NCBI RefSeq assembly: GCF_015627175.1
Contig: NZ_VTDQ01000004.1
Span: 62,001 to 126,000, forward strand
Length of the DNA stretch: 64,000 nucleotides
Reading direction: 5' to 3'
Source of the DNA: Acinetobacter pollinis
Lineage (GTDB): Bacteria; Pseudomonadota; Gammaproteobacteria; Pseudomonadales; Moraxellaceae
Shown: positions 1 through 10,741 of the stretch, piece by piece
Position numbering within the stretch: the stretch's first letter is position 1
Layout: every line of letters starts with the position of its first letter
Made by a program: the position numbers and the translations under genes
Notes under the pieces: generated by a model
Told to the model about the DNA's origin: nothing
The model's input: the letters and a program-made list of their open reading frames with translations, nothing else
Database searches by the model: none

Positions 1-1345
1 GATGCTTTGTGGTTCAGCATTCAAAAACAAAGGTGTTCAACGTATGTTGGATGCTGTGATTGAATACTTACCATCGCCAACTGAAGTACAAGCGATTCGC
101 GGTATTTTAGATGACAAAGCTGAAACTGAAGCAACTCGTGAAGCATCTGATGATGTTCCGTTCTCTGCACTTGCATTCAAAATTATGAATGACAAATTCG
201 TAGGTAACTTAACGTTTATTCGTGTGTATTCAGGTGTTCTTAAGCAAGGCGATCCTGTATTTAACCCAGTTAAGTCTAAGCGTGAACGTGTTGGCCGTAT
301 CGTGCAAATGCACGCAGACCAACGTCAAGACTTAGATGAAATTCGTGCGGGCGATATCGCTGCATGTGTAGGTCTAAAAGACGTAACAACTGGTGATACG
401 CTATGTGATGAGAAAAACATCATTACACTTGAGCGTATGGAATTCCCTGAGCCAGTAATTGCACTGGCAGTTGAACCAAAAACAAAAGCTGACCAAGAAA
501 AAATGTCAGTGGCGTTAGGTCGTTTAGCAAAAGAAGATCCTTCATTCCGTGTACGTACAGATGAAGAATCTGGTCAAACAATTATTGCTGGTATGGGTGA
601 ACTTCACCTTGACATCATTGTTGACCGTATGAAGCGTGAATTCGGTGTTGAAGCAAATATTGGTAAACCAATGGTTGCTTACCGTGAAACAATTCGTAAA
701 ACAATTGAACAAGAAGGTAAATTTGTTCGTCAAACAGGTGGTAAAGGTAAATTCGGTCATGTATATGTTCGTTTAGAGCCAATGGATCCTGAAGGCGATA
801 AAGAATACGAATTTGCTGAAGAAGTTGTTGGTGGTGTAGTACCTAAAGAATTCTTTGGCGCTGTGGATAAAGGTATCCAAGAGCGTATGAAGAATGGTGT
901 CCTTGCTGGTTACCCAGTTGTAGGCATTAAAGCGACATTGTTTGATGGTTCTTACCACGATGTCGACTCTGATGAATTGTCGTTCAAAATGGCAGGTTCT
1001 TACGCATTCCGTGACGGTTTCATGAAAGCAGATCCTGTTCTTCTTGAACCAGTTATGAAAGTTGAAGTAGAAACTCCAGAAGACTACATGGGCGATATCA
1101 TGGGTGACTTAAACCGTCGTCGTGGTATGGTTCAAGGTATGGATGACCTACCTGGTGGTACTAAAGCAATTCGTGCTGAAGTTCCACTTGCTGAGATGTT
1201 TGGTTACGCGACACACATGCGTTCTATGTCTCAAGGTCGTGCAACTTACTCTATGGAATTTGCAAAATATGCTGAAACTCCGCGTAACGTGGCTGAAGGC
1301 ATCATTACTAAATTCCAAACAGGTAAATCAGGTGACGACGAGTAA
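1..1345 (+). CDS. fusA: Elongation factor G, 3' part (5' end outside window)
   Basis: EF-G is the ribosomal translocase GTPase. The 447 visible codons hold domain II (about residues 50-140 of the fragment), domain III, domain IV ([15 protein letters not shown] and [14 protein letters not shown]) and domain V ([17 protein letters not shown], then [15 protein letters not shown]). The GTPase domain lies upstream of the window. The family is about 700 residues, so roughly 250 are missing. The ATG at position 2 is an internal Met and the frame is open to the left edge. tuf follows 92 nt downstream, the usual end of the str operon. Nothing in the visible part looks damaged. Confidence 0.98.
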   Translation, partial: MLCGSAFKNKGVQRMLDAVIEYLPSPTEVQAIRGILDDKAETEATREASDDVPFSALAFKIMNDKFVGNLTFIRVYSGVLKQGDPVFNPVKSKRERVGRIVQMHADQRQDLDEIRAGDIAACVGLKDVTTGDTLCDEKNIITLERMEFPEPVIALAVEPKTKADQEKMSVALGRLAKEDPSFRVRTDEESGQTIIAGMGELHLDIIVDRMKREFGVEANIGKPMVAYRETIRKTIEQEGKFVRQTGGKGKFGHVYVRLEPMDPEGDKEYEFAEEVVGGVVPKEFFGAVDKGIQERMKNGVLAGYPVVGIKATLFDGSYHDVDSDELSFKMAGSYAFRDGFMKADPVLLEPVMKVEVETPEDYMGDIMGDLNRRRGMVQGMDDLPGGTKAIRAEVPLAEMFGYATHMRSMSQGRATYSMEFAKYAETPRNVAEGIITKFQTGKSGDDE

Positions 1346-1437
1346 TCTTTCGATTACTATATTACCTAACCCAATTTGAGTTAAAAACCTATTGCTCATA
1401 AGTGACCCTTATGAGCAGTTAATAAAGGAAGATCATC

Positions 1438-2628
1438 ATGGCTAAAGCCAAGTTTGAACGTAATAAACCACACGTAAACGTGGGAACAATTGGTCACGTT
1501 GACCATGGTAAAACAACTTTAACAGCTGCTATCGCAACGATCTGTGCGAAAACTTATGGCGGTGAAGCTAAAGATTACGCAGCAATCGACTCTGCGCCTG
1601 AAGAAAAAGCTCGTGGTATTACAATTAATACATCTCACGTAGAATATGATTCTCCAACTCGTCACTACGCTCACGTAGACTGCCCAGGACACGCCGATTA
1701 TGTTAAAAACATGATCACTGGTGCTGCTCAGATGGACGGTGCGATCCTTGTATGTGCTGCGACTGATGGTCCTATGCCACAAACTCGTGAACACATCCTT
1801 CTTTCTCGTCAGGTAGGTGTACCTTTCATCATCGTATTCTTAAACAAGTGTGACCTTGTTGATGATGAAGAGTTACTTGAATTAGTAGAAATGGAAGTTC
1901 GTGAACTTCTTTCTTCTTACGACTTCCCTGGTGATGACACTCCTGTAATCCGTGGTTCAGCATTAGCTGCACTTAACGGTGACCAAGGTGAGTATGGCGA
2001 ATCTGCAGTAATTGCTCTAGTAGAAGCGTTAGACTCTTACATTCCTGAGCCAGAGCGTGCTATCGATAAAGCATTCTTAATGCCAATCGAAGATGTATTC
2101 TCAATTTCTGGTCGTGGTACAGTTGTAACTGGCCGTGTAGAATCAGGTATTGTAAAAGTTGGTGAAGAAGTTGAAATCGTTGGTATTAAAGACACGGTTA
2201 AAACAACTGTAACTGGCGTTGAGATGTTCCGTAAACTGCTAGACGAAGGTCGTGCAGGCGAGAACTGTGGTGTTCTTTTACGTGGTACTAAGCGTGAAGA
2301 CGTACAACGTGGTCAAGTATTGGCTAAGCCAGGTGCAATTAAGCCACACACTAAATTCGACGCAGAAGTATATGTACTTGCGAAAGAAGAAGGTGGTCGT
2401 CATACTCCATTCTTAAATGGTTACCGTCCACAGTTCTATTTCCGTACAACTGATGTAACTGGTGCAATCCAGTTGAAAGAAGGCGTTGAAATGGTTATGC
2501 CAGGTGACAACGTTGAAATGTCAGTAGAATTGATCCACCCAATCGCAATGGACGCAGGCTTACGCTTCGCGATTCGTGAAGGTGGTCGTACTGTAGGTGC
2601 TGGTGTTGTTTCTAAAGTAACAGCATAA
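1438..2628 (+). CDS. tuf: Elongation factor Tu
   Basis: EF-Tu delivers aminoacyl-tRNA to the ribosome. The 396 residues match the full family length. G-domain motifs are all present: GHVDHGKT (19-26), DCPGHADYV (about 81), NKCDLVDD (about 136) and SALAALNG (about 174). Domain II and the C-terminal barrel with the [11 protein letters not shown] end follow. A strong ribosome binding site (AAAGGAAG, about 1424) precedes the ATG. It lies 92 nt after fusA and is followed at once by a strong terminator, so it is the last gene of the str operon. Codon use is typical of a highly expressed gene. Confidence 0.99.
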   Translation: MAKAKFERNKPHVNVGTIGHVDHGKTTLTAAIATICAKTYGGEAKDYAAIDSAPEEKARGITINTSHVEYDSPTRHYAHVDCPGHADYVKNMITGAAQMDGAILVCAATDGPMPQTREHILLSRQVGVPFIIVFLNKCDLVDDEELLELVEMEVRELLSSYDFPGDDTPVIRGSALAALNGDQGEYGESAVIALVEALDSYIPEPERAIDKAFLMPIEDVFSISGRGTVVTGRVESGIVKVGEEVEIVGIKDTVKTTVTGVEMFRKLLDEGRAGENCGVLLRGTKREDVQRGQVLAKPGAIKPHTKFDAEVYVLAKEEGGRHTPFLNGYRPQFYFRTTDVTGAIQLKEGVEMVMPGDNVEMSVELIHPIAMDAGLRFAIREGGRTVGAGVVSKVTA

Positions 2629-2640
2629 TCACTGAAAAGT

Positions 2641-2671
2641 AAAAAAACGCTCCTTTGGGGCGTTTTTTTAT
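2641..2671 (+). terminator. Rho-independent terminator after tuf
   Basis: A GC stem (AACGCTCC / GGGGCGTT, loop TTT) flanked by A and T runs lies 13 nt after the tuf stop. It closes the str operon. Confidence 0.92.
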
Positions 2672-2746
2672 TGCAAAAAATTTGTTTTATCTAGAAAAAA
2701 CGCTTAAAAAGATTATAATCAGCAAAAATTTACTGACTCATCAATT

Positions 2747-3205
2747 ATGATTCGTTTTATGGAGCAAGCTGATATTGCTCAGGTTTATGAAATAGAAAAA
2801 GCAGTACAAACACATCCTTGGTCATTAAAGCAATTTGAAGAAGCTTTAAACTATCAGGCAACAGTATATGTTAAAGATAATAAAATATGCGGTTTTTGTA
2901 TTTTACAGCCCGTTTTAGATGAGGCGAATTTATTACTTATGGCAGTGATGCCTTCAGAACAAGGTCAAGGAATTGGTTTTAAATTATTAGAAGGATCTTT
3001 AAATTTATTAACGAATCATCCAATACAAATTTTTTTAGAGGTTCGTGAAAGTAATCTGGCAGCAATAAAATTATATGAAAAAGCTGGATTCCATCAAATT
3101 GATGTTAGAAAAAATTATTATCCCAATAAAGATGGTTCACGAGAACATGCGATCATCATGATTAAATTGTGTAGTGATGATTTTAGTGCATACATGAAAA
3201 AATAA
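2747..3205 (+). CDS. rimI: Ribosomal protein S18 alanine N-acetyltransferase (GNAT family)
   Basis: A GNAT acetyltransferase of 152 residues, a usual length for RimI, which acetylates the N-terminal alanine of ribosomal protein S18. The acetyl-CoA loop QGQGIG is at residues 72-77, preceded by the beta strand LLLMAVMP. The C-terminal LYEKAGFHQIDVRKNYYP block is the conserved RimI end. The ATG at 2747 has no obvious Shine-Dalgarno sequence. It lies behind the tuf terminator and converges with bpt, with only a few bases between the stop codons. A generic GNAT enzyme cannot be wholly excluded, but length and C-terminal motif favour RimI. Confidence 0.85.
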   Translation: MIRFMEQADIAQVYEIEKAVQTHPWSLKQFEEALNYQATVYVKDNKICGFCILQPVLDEANLLLMAVMPSEQGQGIGFKLLEGSLNLLTNHPIQIFLEVRESNLAAIKLYEKAGFHQIDVRKNYYPNKDGSREHAIIMIKLCSDDFSAYMKK

Positions 3206-3209
3206 TCAT

Positions 3210-4025
3210 TTATTTCCCCAAAAGATTTTGCAAATCTGTAGGATAGGTTGTCATTAAAGACTCGCCTAAATGAATGATTTCTTCTGATGATAATTGCTTA
3301 TTTAAAGTATGCCATTGACCATCAATAAATAATTGAAAAGGGGCATATTGTGATTTGTAATTCATTTTATTAGAGTGGGGTACCCAATAACCAAGATAAA
3401 CATAATCCAGATTAAGTGATTTCACATATTCGATTTGTTTAAGAATAGCGAATACACCAAGTGAGCGTTTATTCTCTTCAGGTTCAAAAAATGTATAGAC
3501 TGCAGATAGTCCATCATCTAAAGCATCGCATACAGAAACACTAATAAGCTGTTCATTTTTCCAAAGTTCCAAGAAAAAACTTTCTGTACATGTATGCAGT
3601 AAGAACTTTTCAAATTGTTCTTGGCTTGCAGGGTACATATCACCATCTTTATGTCGGATGTTAATATATTTCTCGTACAAGTGATAATGCTGTTCAGTAG
3701 CTTCCTGAATCGGTGTGATTTTCATACTTAAGTCTTGGTTACGTTTCCAAGCCTTTTTCTGTTGGCTATTCATTGTGAATTCTTCAACAGGAACACGGCA
3801 AGAAAGACATTGTCGGCAAGAGTGACATTCTGGTCTGTAAATATAATCGCCACTGCGCCGAAAACCAGTTCTAGATAGGTCTGACAATGTAAGTACGTCA
3901 ATACGTTGTTTCGGGTCAAGAAAAACCATTCTTGATGGACGTGCATTTAAGTAGCTACAGTCATGTGGAGGCGTAATAAAATACTGTAGCGTACTTAAAG
4001 GGGACTTCGGGGTGTATGTATTCAT
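3210..4025 (-). CDS. bpt: Aspartate/glutamate leucyltransferase (N-degron pathway)
   Basis: Bpt moves leucine from Leu-tRNA to proteins with N-terminal Asp or Glu, marking them for ClpS/ClpAP. The 271 residues cover the whole family. The N-terminal domain carries the Cys cluster C67-x2-C70-x2-C73-x2-C76 (ECHSCRQCLSCR) plus an early Cys (HDCSYLNARP). The C-terminal GNAT-like domain ends with YVYLGYWVPHSNKMNYK. aat lies 21 nt upstream on the same strand, so both N-degron transferases are probably co-transcribed. The annotation arginyl-tRNA transferase (ate) is common for this family, but the bacterial branch is known to transfer leucine. Confidence 0.93.
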   Translation of the reverse strand: MNTYTPKSPLSTLQYFITPPHDCSYLNARPSRMVFLDPKQRIDVLTLSDLSRTGFRRSGDYIYRPECHSCRQCLSCRVPVEEFTMNSQQKKAWKRNQDLSMKITPIQEATEQHYHLYEKYINIRHKDGDMYPASQEQFEKFLLHTCTESFFLELWKNEQLISVSVCDALDDGLSAVYTFFEPEENKRSLGVFAILKQIEYVKSLNLDYVYLGYWVPHSNKMNYKSQYAPFQLFIDGQWHTLNKQLSSEEIIHLGESLMTTYPTDLQNLLGK

Positions 4026-4046
4026 ATTCGTCTCCCTCCAGTTTGA

Positions 4047-4781
4047 TTATTTGGAAAGTAATTGCTTCATATTTGCAATGTTCTTACTAGAAAATACACT
4101 GTCCTGATACTTTTTCCAATCAATTCTAGGATGTTTTATAACAGATTGTAACGAATTTAAATAATTCTCTCGACTCATCGTAGTAGCACCTAAGCTGAGT
4201 AGGTGATCATTTACCAATTGACAATCGATCCATGGTAGATTTTGTTCAGTTCCTACTAGCATTAGTGTATAAAAAGCCATTTTTGATACATCTGTACGTT
4301 GACTAAACATGGACTCACCAAAACAGCCATGACCAATAGTTAAACCATATAATCCACCAATTAGCTCATCTTTGTCCCAAACCTCTATGCTATAACCAAA
4401 ACCCTGCTCAAACATGGAGACATAGCTTTCAATAATATCTTCGCTAATCCATGTTTCATTGGTGTAATTTCTTGGTAGTGCGCATTTACGTATGACTTGC
4501 TCAAATGCATGATTAATCGTGATTTTATAATCATACTTTTTCATATTTCTTAATAACGACTTACTTGGAATATAAGCATTCGGCAAGATAATACAGCGTG
4601 GTTCAGGACTCCACCAACAAATGGGTTCATCTTCATTAAACCAAGGAAATAGTCCATGTGTGTATGCTTCAAGCAGAGTTGAAGGGGAGAGGTCAGCGCC
4701 GAAGCAAATTAAACCATGTCCTTCTGGGTCGGCATCTTTAGGCAATGGAAATGTATAATGCGATGGGTGAATATGACTCAT
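4047..4781 (-). CDS. aat: Leucyl/phenylalanyl-tRNA--protein transferase
   Basis: Aat adds Leu or Phe to proteins with N-terminal Lys or Arg, creating ClpS-recognised N-degrons. The 244 residues show the family signatures [18 protein letters not shown] near residue 45, [19 protein letters not shown] near 140 and [16 protein letters not shown] near 185. The start is the ATG at 4781. It is the first gene of the aat-bpt pair, both on the minus strand. A terminator separates it from trxB upstream, so it probably has its own promoter in the 60-bp gap. Confidence 0.95.
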   Translation of the reverse strand: MSHIHPSHYTFPLPKDADPEGHGLICFGADLSPSTLLEAYTHGLFPWFNEDEPICWWSPEPRCIILPNAYIPSKSLLRNMKKYDYKITINHAFEQVIRKCALPRNYTNETWISEDIIESYVSMFEQGFGYSIEVWDKDELIGGLYGLTIGHGCFGESMFSQRTDVSKMAFYTLMLVGTEQNLPWIDCQLVNDHLLSLGATTMSRENYLNSLQSVIKHPRIDWKKYQDSVFSSKNIANMKQLLSK

Positions 4782-4813
4782 AGTTAGATAACAATTTTAT
4801 TTTAGGTATAAAA

Positions 4814-4841
4814 GAAAAGCCGTAATAATTACGGCTTTTAA
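4814..4841 (-). terminator. Terminator after trxB
   Basis: A near-perfect palindrome (AAAAGCCGTAAT / ATTACGGCTTTT) just beyond the trxB stop, followed on the minus strand by a T-rich run. Confidence 0.8.
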
Positions 4842-4843
4842 AG

Positions 4844-5893
<1,050 letters not shown>

Positions 5894-6037
5894 TTAGCTA
5901 TGTTAATATATAAATACTAACAAAGCGTTGCATATTTTCTTGTATAACATGTGCATAATATTAAAATTAAATCGTTGAAAAAAGTAATTTACTTTATTTC
6001 ATAAATATTCATTGATTTTTCAAGTACAGGACAGTAT

Positions 6038-8959
6038 ATGACTGCGGTGTCGAGTGTGTATGCACAGCGCTTAATTACGACATTATTTTTAGTATCGTTT
6101 GGTATTTATTTGTTTTTAGCAACGGTCACATATACACCATTTGATCCTGGGTGGATGCACATATCAAGTGACACCCAACAAGTATCAAATGCAAGTGGTG
6201 TTGCTGGTGCTTGGATTGCAGATTTATTATTTGGATTTTTAGGATGGGCAAGCTTACTCATTCCCATTTTTTTGTTCATTGAGGCGATTCAAGTGTGGTG
6301 GCCAAGAAGCTTTTTAAGTCGCCCATTCCGCTATGCTGCTCAGTTCTTTATATTGCTCGCAACTTCAAGTTTACTTTACCTATTTTGGAATGTACCAACC
6401 GATGCACTAACGAATGCGTCCGGTGGTATTATTGGTTACGAACTTGGAGAAAGTCTTTCTCATCTAATTACAATTTATGGTGCTAGTTTATTCTTAATTG
6501 TACTTTGGGGCGTACTTTTTACACTTGCCTTTGGTATACAGTGGAACAAAACATGGGCAACGCTGCAAGCGACGCCTAAATATTTACAGGATTTATTTTA
6601 TCGTAACGTACCAGAAGCAGAAGCGGCTTACGATAAAACAACTGCGCCGAAAAAAATTGAAAAATTAGAAGAAAATGAAGCAATCACTCAGGAAGCTGAA
6701 AAGGCACCTATTGAAAACATAAAGAAAGCACCAGATGCAGATCCTGCTGCTGAAAAATTATTTGATGATTTAGTCGTAAAACAAGCTGAGCACGAGTCTG
6801 TTACATCAAAAGTTTCAACGCCTACAACGAAGGCTACTCCTCATTCGTCTAATTCGACTGTTGCAACTGGTCAAGTTTGGCGTGTACCGGATCAAAATAC
6901 TGAAGATGAACAGCAAAAAGAAATTCATGCATTACTTAAAGCTTCAGAAGACGAAAATATTACTCATACACCTCATTCCAGTGTGAATTGGGATGATGAC
7001 CAAGTATTTAATGATTTATTAAAGACTGTGCCAAAAGATGCGGTTGCACCAGATGTACACACACCTTTTCATATTGAGTCTGAAAAAACTGAAAATACAT
7101 CTGTAGCTAAACCATCGGTTGCATCTACAAGTTATGATTCTCATGTTGATGATATTGAAAAATTACTTGCATTGGATCAAAAGGAATCTGAGCCTGAAAT
7201 TCAGCACACTCCAGTAGAAGAAACCAATAAGTCAGTTGTAGAGAGTAAACCTAGAGAAACAAATAGTTATGCACAGTCTTCCGCTTTTGTCCAAGCAGAT
7301 ATTCAAACACATTTAAATACCACACTTTCAAAAGAAGAGTTTTTAAGTGCATGGCAAGAAACTGCTGGAAAACCTGATGAAGAAGAAGATGAGTTTGATT
7401 TTGATGCACCATTGACAGATGCATCTGGTCGACCAATGTCAAGAGCAATGCAGGTTGTTGCAAAAAGGAAAGGTTTATCTACTTTACCCGAGAAAAGCTT
7501 ACTTGATGAAGTAGATCCTAATAAAAAAGTAAATTTTACTGAAGAGCAGCTTGCACGACTGTCTGAACTTCTCGAAATTAAGTTACAAGAATTTAATGTC
7601 AAAGCAACAGTGGTCGAAGCACAACCAGGCCCTGTTGTTACACGTTTTGAGCTAGATTTAGCACCTGGTGTAAAAGCTTCGAAGGTAACGAATATTTCAC
7701 GAGATTTAGCACGTTCTATGTCTATGGCATCTGTGCGTGTGGTAGAGGTTATTCCGGGTAAACCTTATATTGGTATTGAGGTACCCAATAGTAGCCGTGA
7801 AATGGTACGTTTAACTGAGCTACTAAATACTCAAGAGTATTTAGATCCTAATGGCCTAATTAGTATGGCTATGGGTAAAGATATTTCTGGACAACCTGTT
7901 TTAACTGATCTGGCAAAAGCACCACATATGTTAGTTGCAGGAACAACAGGCTCTGGTAAGTCTGTGGCAGTCAATGCAATGCTTTTATCTATGTTGCTTA
8001 AATATACCCCTCAAGATTTAAGATTAATTTTAATTGATCCTAAACAGTTAGAGCTTGCTAACTATAGCGATATTCCTCATTTATTAACACCAGTTGTTAC
8101 AGATATGAAAGATGCTGTAAGTGCACTAAACTGGTGTGTGAATGAAATGGAACGCCGTTATAAACTAATGTCATTTCTTAAAGTTCGTAAAATTGTAGAT
8201 TATAATAGAAAAGTAAAAGAGGCATTAGAGACAGGCGAGGACTTGATTGATCCAACATGGAAACCAAGTGATTCAGCGACTCAGGAGCGTGCACCAAGAT
8301 TACAAACTTTGCCAATGATTGTGATTGTTGCTGATGAATTTGCTGACATGATTATGCAGGTGGGTAAAAAAGCAGAGGAAATGATTACTCGGTTGGCACA
8401 AAAATCTCGTGCTGCTGGTATTCACTTGTTACTGGCGACTCAGCGTCCTTCTGTAGATGTTATTACAGGTCTAATTAAAGCCAATATTCCAACGCGAGTT
8501 GCTTTACGTGTAAATAGTAAAATTGACTCAAGAACTATTTTAGATGCCGGTGGGGCAGAAGATCTTTTAGGCCATGGCGATATGCTGTTTTTAGGACCCG
8601 GAAAAATTGAACCTGAACGTTTACATGGCGCATTTATTAGTGATGATGAAGTAAATAGAATTTGTGATGCATGGCGTGAACGTGGTGATCCAGATTATGT
8701 GGATGAAATTCTAACGCCATACGATGAGGAGCCATCGGCAAGAGCTGGTGGCGAAGGTGGCGAAGGTGCCTCAGATCGTGATGTACTTTATGATCAAGCC
8801 GTGGCTTTCGTACTTGAAAGTAGAAAAGCTTCCGCTTCATCTTTACAACGTAAATTTAGTCTAGGCTATAACAGAGCAGCAAGGCTAATTGATCAGATGG
8901 AAGACAATGGCGTGGTGAGTGCTGCTGGACCCAATAGTAAACGTGAAATTTTAGTTTGA
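6038..8959 (+). CDS. ftsK: DNA translocase FtsK
   Basis: FtsK anchors at the division septum and pumps chromosomal DNA towards dif for XerCD resolution. The 973 residues contain an N-terminal membrane domain of about four helices (residues 10-170), a poorly conserved acidic linker (about 190-480) and the motor with Walker A GTTGSGKS (about 634-641) and Walker B IVIVADEFADMI (about 760). The gamma winged-helix domain (about 915-973) reads the KOPS sequences. An IS200/IS605 element abuts the stop codon, so the last bases of the gene, including the TGA, may belong to the insertion. The gamma domain itself looks intact. Confidence 0.97.
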   Translation: MTAVSSVYAQRLITTLFLVSFGIYLFLATVTYTPFDPGWMHISSDTQQVSNASGVAGAWIADLLFGFLGWASLLIPIFLFIEAIQVWWPRSFLSRPFRYAAQFFILLATSSLLYLFWNVPTDALTNASGGIIGYELGESLSHLITIYGASLFLIVLWGVLFTLAFGIQWNKTWATLQATPKYLQDLFYRNVPEAEAAYDKTTAPKKIEKLEENEAITQEAEKAPIENIKKAPDADPAAEKLFDDLVVKQAEHESVTSKVSTPTTKATPHSSNSTVATGQVWRVPDQNTEDEQQKEIHALLKASEDENITHTPHSSVNWDDDQVFNDLLKTVPKDAVAPDVHTPFHIESEKTENTSVAKPSVASTSYDSHVDDIEKLLALDQKESEPEIQHTPVEETNKSVVESKPRETNSYAQSSAFVQADIQTHLNTTLSKEEFLSAWQETAGKPDEEEDEFDFDAPLTDASGRPMSRAMQVVAKRKGLSTLPEKSLLDEVDPNKKVNFTEEQLARLSELLEIKLQEFNVKATVVEAQPGPVVTRFELDLAPGVKASKVTNISRDLARSMSMASVRVVEVIPGKPYIGIEVPNSSREMVRLTELLNTQEYLDPNGLISMAMGKDISGQPVLTDLAKAPHMLVAGTTGSGKSVAVNAMLLSMLLKYTPQDLRLILIDPKQLELANYSDIPHLLTPVVTDMKDAVSALNWCVNEMERRYKLMSFLKVRKIVDYNRKVKEALETGEDLIDPTWKPSDSATQERAPRLQTLPMIVIVADEFADMIMQVGKKAEEMITRLAQKSRAAGIHLLLATQRPSVDVITGLIKANIPTRVALRVNSKIDSRTILDAGGAEDLLGHGDMLFLGPGKIEPERLHGAFISDDEVNRICDAWRERGDPDYVDEILTPYDEEPSARAGGEGGEGASDRDVLYDQAVAFVLESRKASASSLQRKFSLGYNRAARLIDQMEDNGVVSAAGPNSKREILV

Positions 8960-8965
8960 CATCTT

Positions 8966-9002
8966 TCTCGCTTTTAGAAGCTTTTAGCTTCTAAAAGCGA
9001 GA
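8966..9002 (-). repeat. Perfect 17-bp hairpin at the tnpB end of the IS (right end / guide-RNA region)
   Basis: Arms at 8966-8982 and 8986-9002 are perfect reverse complements with a TTT loop. The tnpB stop codon (8984-8986) lies in the loop. In IS605-type elements such hairpins are the TnpA recognition structure, and the overlapping transcript is the omega/reRNA of TnpB. Confidence 0.8.
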
Positions 9003-10048
9003 ATTTCTCCTGCGAGACGCTCATGTCCGAGCGCAAGAATATTCAGTGCTGAGTTTACATCCCGATCATGGAGCGTACCACACTCCATGCACTGCCATTC
9101 TCTTATTCCAAGACCTGTTCTACCTTTCGGACTACTGAGCCGTGAGCTACAGCACGAACACGTTTGGGTGGTATACATTTCATTGACTTCCTCAAACCAT
9201 ACACCTGCGTTCTCGCATTTGTACTTGAGCATGGTCCTTAAGGTCGTCCAACTTGCATCGAGTACAGACTTAGCTAATTTTGTCTGTGCCAATGCTTTGG
9301 CATTTACATTGCCAACAATGATCATTGCATGGCTATTCACAAGTTTGTATGTGAATTGATGTAACATATTCTGTCTAATATTCTTAATCTTGGCATGAAT
9401 CGCTTTGACACGTTTTTTGTTATTAGCTCTTTGGGCGATGCCAAGCTTTTGTTCATACTGACGATATATTTTAGGGGCTTTGAGTTTTACACCATCTGAG
9501 CATGTAGCAAGGTCTTTTAACCCTAGATCAATGCCTATTGCTGTGGTTGATACTGTTTTCTCAATCTTTGGTGTATCTACGACCAAACACACATACCAAC
9601 GCCCACGACTATCTTCAACGAATGAGCCTGTCTTAACTTTGTATTTTGAAAGTCCGTAGCTATCCCATAGTTTGAATTGATGTTTACCGTATTGAACATA
9701 GCCATCAGCGTACTTCACAGCAACTTTTTTGAATGGAATCCAACCGAGTGAACGTCTTGCAGATTTCTTATTACTTACACGCCAATTCAGCTTGGCTTTC
9801 TTAAACTGTTTGCGTCTTATGATGAGTTCTTCTGTCACTGCTTGAACAGTTTGGCTATGCAAGCCACACTCTTTTGATGTGCCTTTGGTGTATTTCGCAA
9901 CATCATAGGCTGAGAAGAATTGACCTGTTTTTTTGAGATGCTTAAAACACAAATTATTCACATAGTTCCAAACAAAGTTCACCTCAGATGCCAATTGGTC
10001 TAGCACCTTGCAATGTTTGTCTTTTATGCGTAATTTAAGTGTTTTCAT
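8984..10048 (-). CDS. tnpB: TnpB, RNA-guided nuclease of an IS605-type element
   Basis: TnpB cuts DNA under guidance of an RNA from the element's right end. The 354 residues show an N-terminal helix-turn-helix-like section, the RuvC-I motif GIDLGLKDLATCSDG (about 172) with its catalytic Asp, a RuvC-II segment IIVGNVNAKAL in which the usual Glu is absent, the four-Cys zinc ribbon (CSCC ... CMEC) and RuvC-III HDRDVNSALNILA with the last Asp. A Glu-containing EEVNEMYTTQ segment precedes the zinc ribbon. The reading frame is complete. The stop codon falls inside the terminal hairpin. tnpA is divergent, with 20 nt between the two starts. Confidence 0.93.
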   Translation of the reverse strand: MKTLKLRIKDKHCKVLDQLASEVNFVWNYVNNLCFKHLKKTGQFFSAYDVAKYTKGTSKECGLHSQTVQAVTEELIIRRKQFKKAKLNWRVSNKKSARRSLGWIPFKKVAVKYADGYVQYGKHQFKLWDSYGLSKYKVKTGSFVEDSRGRWYVCLVVDTPKIEKTVSTTAIGIDLGLKDLATCSDGVKLKAPKIYRQYEQKLGIAQRANNKKRVKAIHAKIKNIRQNMLHQFTYKLVNSHAMIIVGNVNAKALAQTKLAKSVLDASWTTLRTMLKYKCENAGVWFEEVNEMYTTQTCSCCSSRLSSPKGRTGLGIREWQCMECGTLHDRDVNSALNILALGHERLAGEILAFRS

Positions 10049-10068
10049 TGTTTGAATATATTTGGTCT

Positions 10069-10476
10069 ATGAGTAATAGTCAAGAGATTAGAACAGGTCG
10101 ACACTGTGTTTTTAACATGCACGTTCATTTAGTCTTTGTGGCTAAGTATCGTAGAGATGTATTTTCAAAAGAAATACTTTTAACCATGCAAGAAGTCTTT
10201 AAGTGTGTCTGTATAGACTCTGAAGCAGAGTTAGTTGAGTTTGACGGTGAACACGACTATGTTCACTTACTTGTAAATTATCCACCTAAAGTTGCTATTT
10301 CTAGTTTGGTGAATAGTTTAAAAGGTACATCTAGCCGTATTTTACGAAAGAAACACCCTGAAATTAGAAACAAATTATGGGGAAATGCCTTATGGTCGCC
10401 TAGCTATTTCGCTTCGTCCTGTGGAGGAGTACCTATTGATATTATGAAAAAATATATTAAGTATGAGTGTCACTAA
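10069..10476 (+). CDS. tnpA: IS200/IS605 Y1 transposase TnpA, first HUH histidine replaced
   Basis: TnpA mobilises single-stranded IS copies through a 5'-phosphotyrosine. From the ATG at 10069 the protein has 135 residues, close to the family length. The open frame extends upstream to 10039, but MSNSQEIRTGRHCVFN is the family start. The catalytic Tyr is in IMKKYIKYE near the C-terminus. The metal-binding HUH motif, normally D-H-V-H-L-L here, reads D-Y-V-H-L-L (codon TAT), so one metal ligand is lost. The C-terminus after the tyrosine is also divergent and short. The gene may encode an inactive enzyme. Confidence 0.9.
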   Translation: MSNSQEIRTGRHCVFNMHVHLVFVAKYRRDVFSKEILLTMQEVFKCVCIDSEAELVEFDGEHDYVHLLVNYPPKVAISSLVNSLKGTSSRILRKKHPEIRNKLWGNALWSPSYFASSCGGVPIDIMKKYIKYECH

Positions 10477-10741
10477 AACTTAAATTCATCTCATTTGATA
10501 CAAGAAGCAGTAGTAGACTGTAGGTTTATGTTTCGCTTAAGCTAGAAATTCAAATGGGTAAAAATCTCCCATGTTTATAAGTCCTTTTATTTTTGTACTC
10601 TTCTGATTGGTAAGGGATAGATTAATTATATATAATTAATTGAAATGTAAAACAATACAACAATAATCTATTTTTTTTATGCAATTGTACTTGTTTAAAA
10701 AGCAACTATATTTCTAAAAACGAAAAGTTGATGGAATTTTT
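10477..10741. other. Intergenic: IS left-end zone and promoter of the exported-protein block
   Basis: No gene is seen. It holds the probable IS left end (small palindromes at about 10530-10575) and a perfect 20-bp AT palindrome at 10621-10640, then the upstream region of the protease gene. Confidence 0.5.

Larger units (their letters stand above)
8957..10600 (-). mobile_element. IS200/IS605-family insertion sequence with divergent tnpA and tnpB
   Basis: The unit contains a Y1 transposase (tnpA, plus strand) and the RNA-guided nuclease TnpB (minus strand), divergent with about 20 nt between the start codons. The TnpB-proximal end is marked by a perfect 17-bp hairpin at 8966-9002 and a TCAA tetranucleotide (minus strand, 8957-8960), which suits a right end of this family. 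The tnpA-proximal end is less certain. It should lie between 10480 and about 10600, where a small hairpin (ATGGG...CCCAT, about 10554-10575) and the GCTTAAGC palindrome occur. No target duplication is expected for this family. Confidence 0.75.

Noticed and set aside
542-960. Antisense open frames in fusA, tuf, ftsK and other core genes
   Set aside because: They are complements of conserved coding sequence and carry no independent motif, start signal or conservation argument.
10621-10640. Perfect 20-bp AT palindrome as an operator
   Set aside because: It consists only of A and T in a very AT-rich region, so chance occurrence is likely. Noted in the feature list but not claimed as a site.
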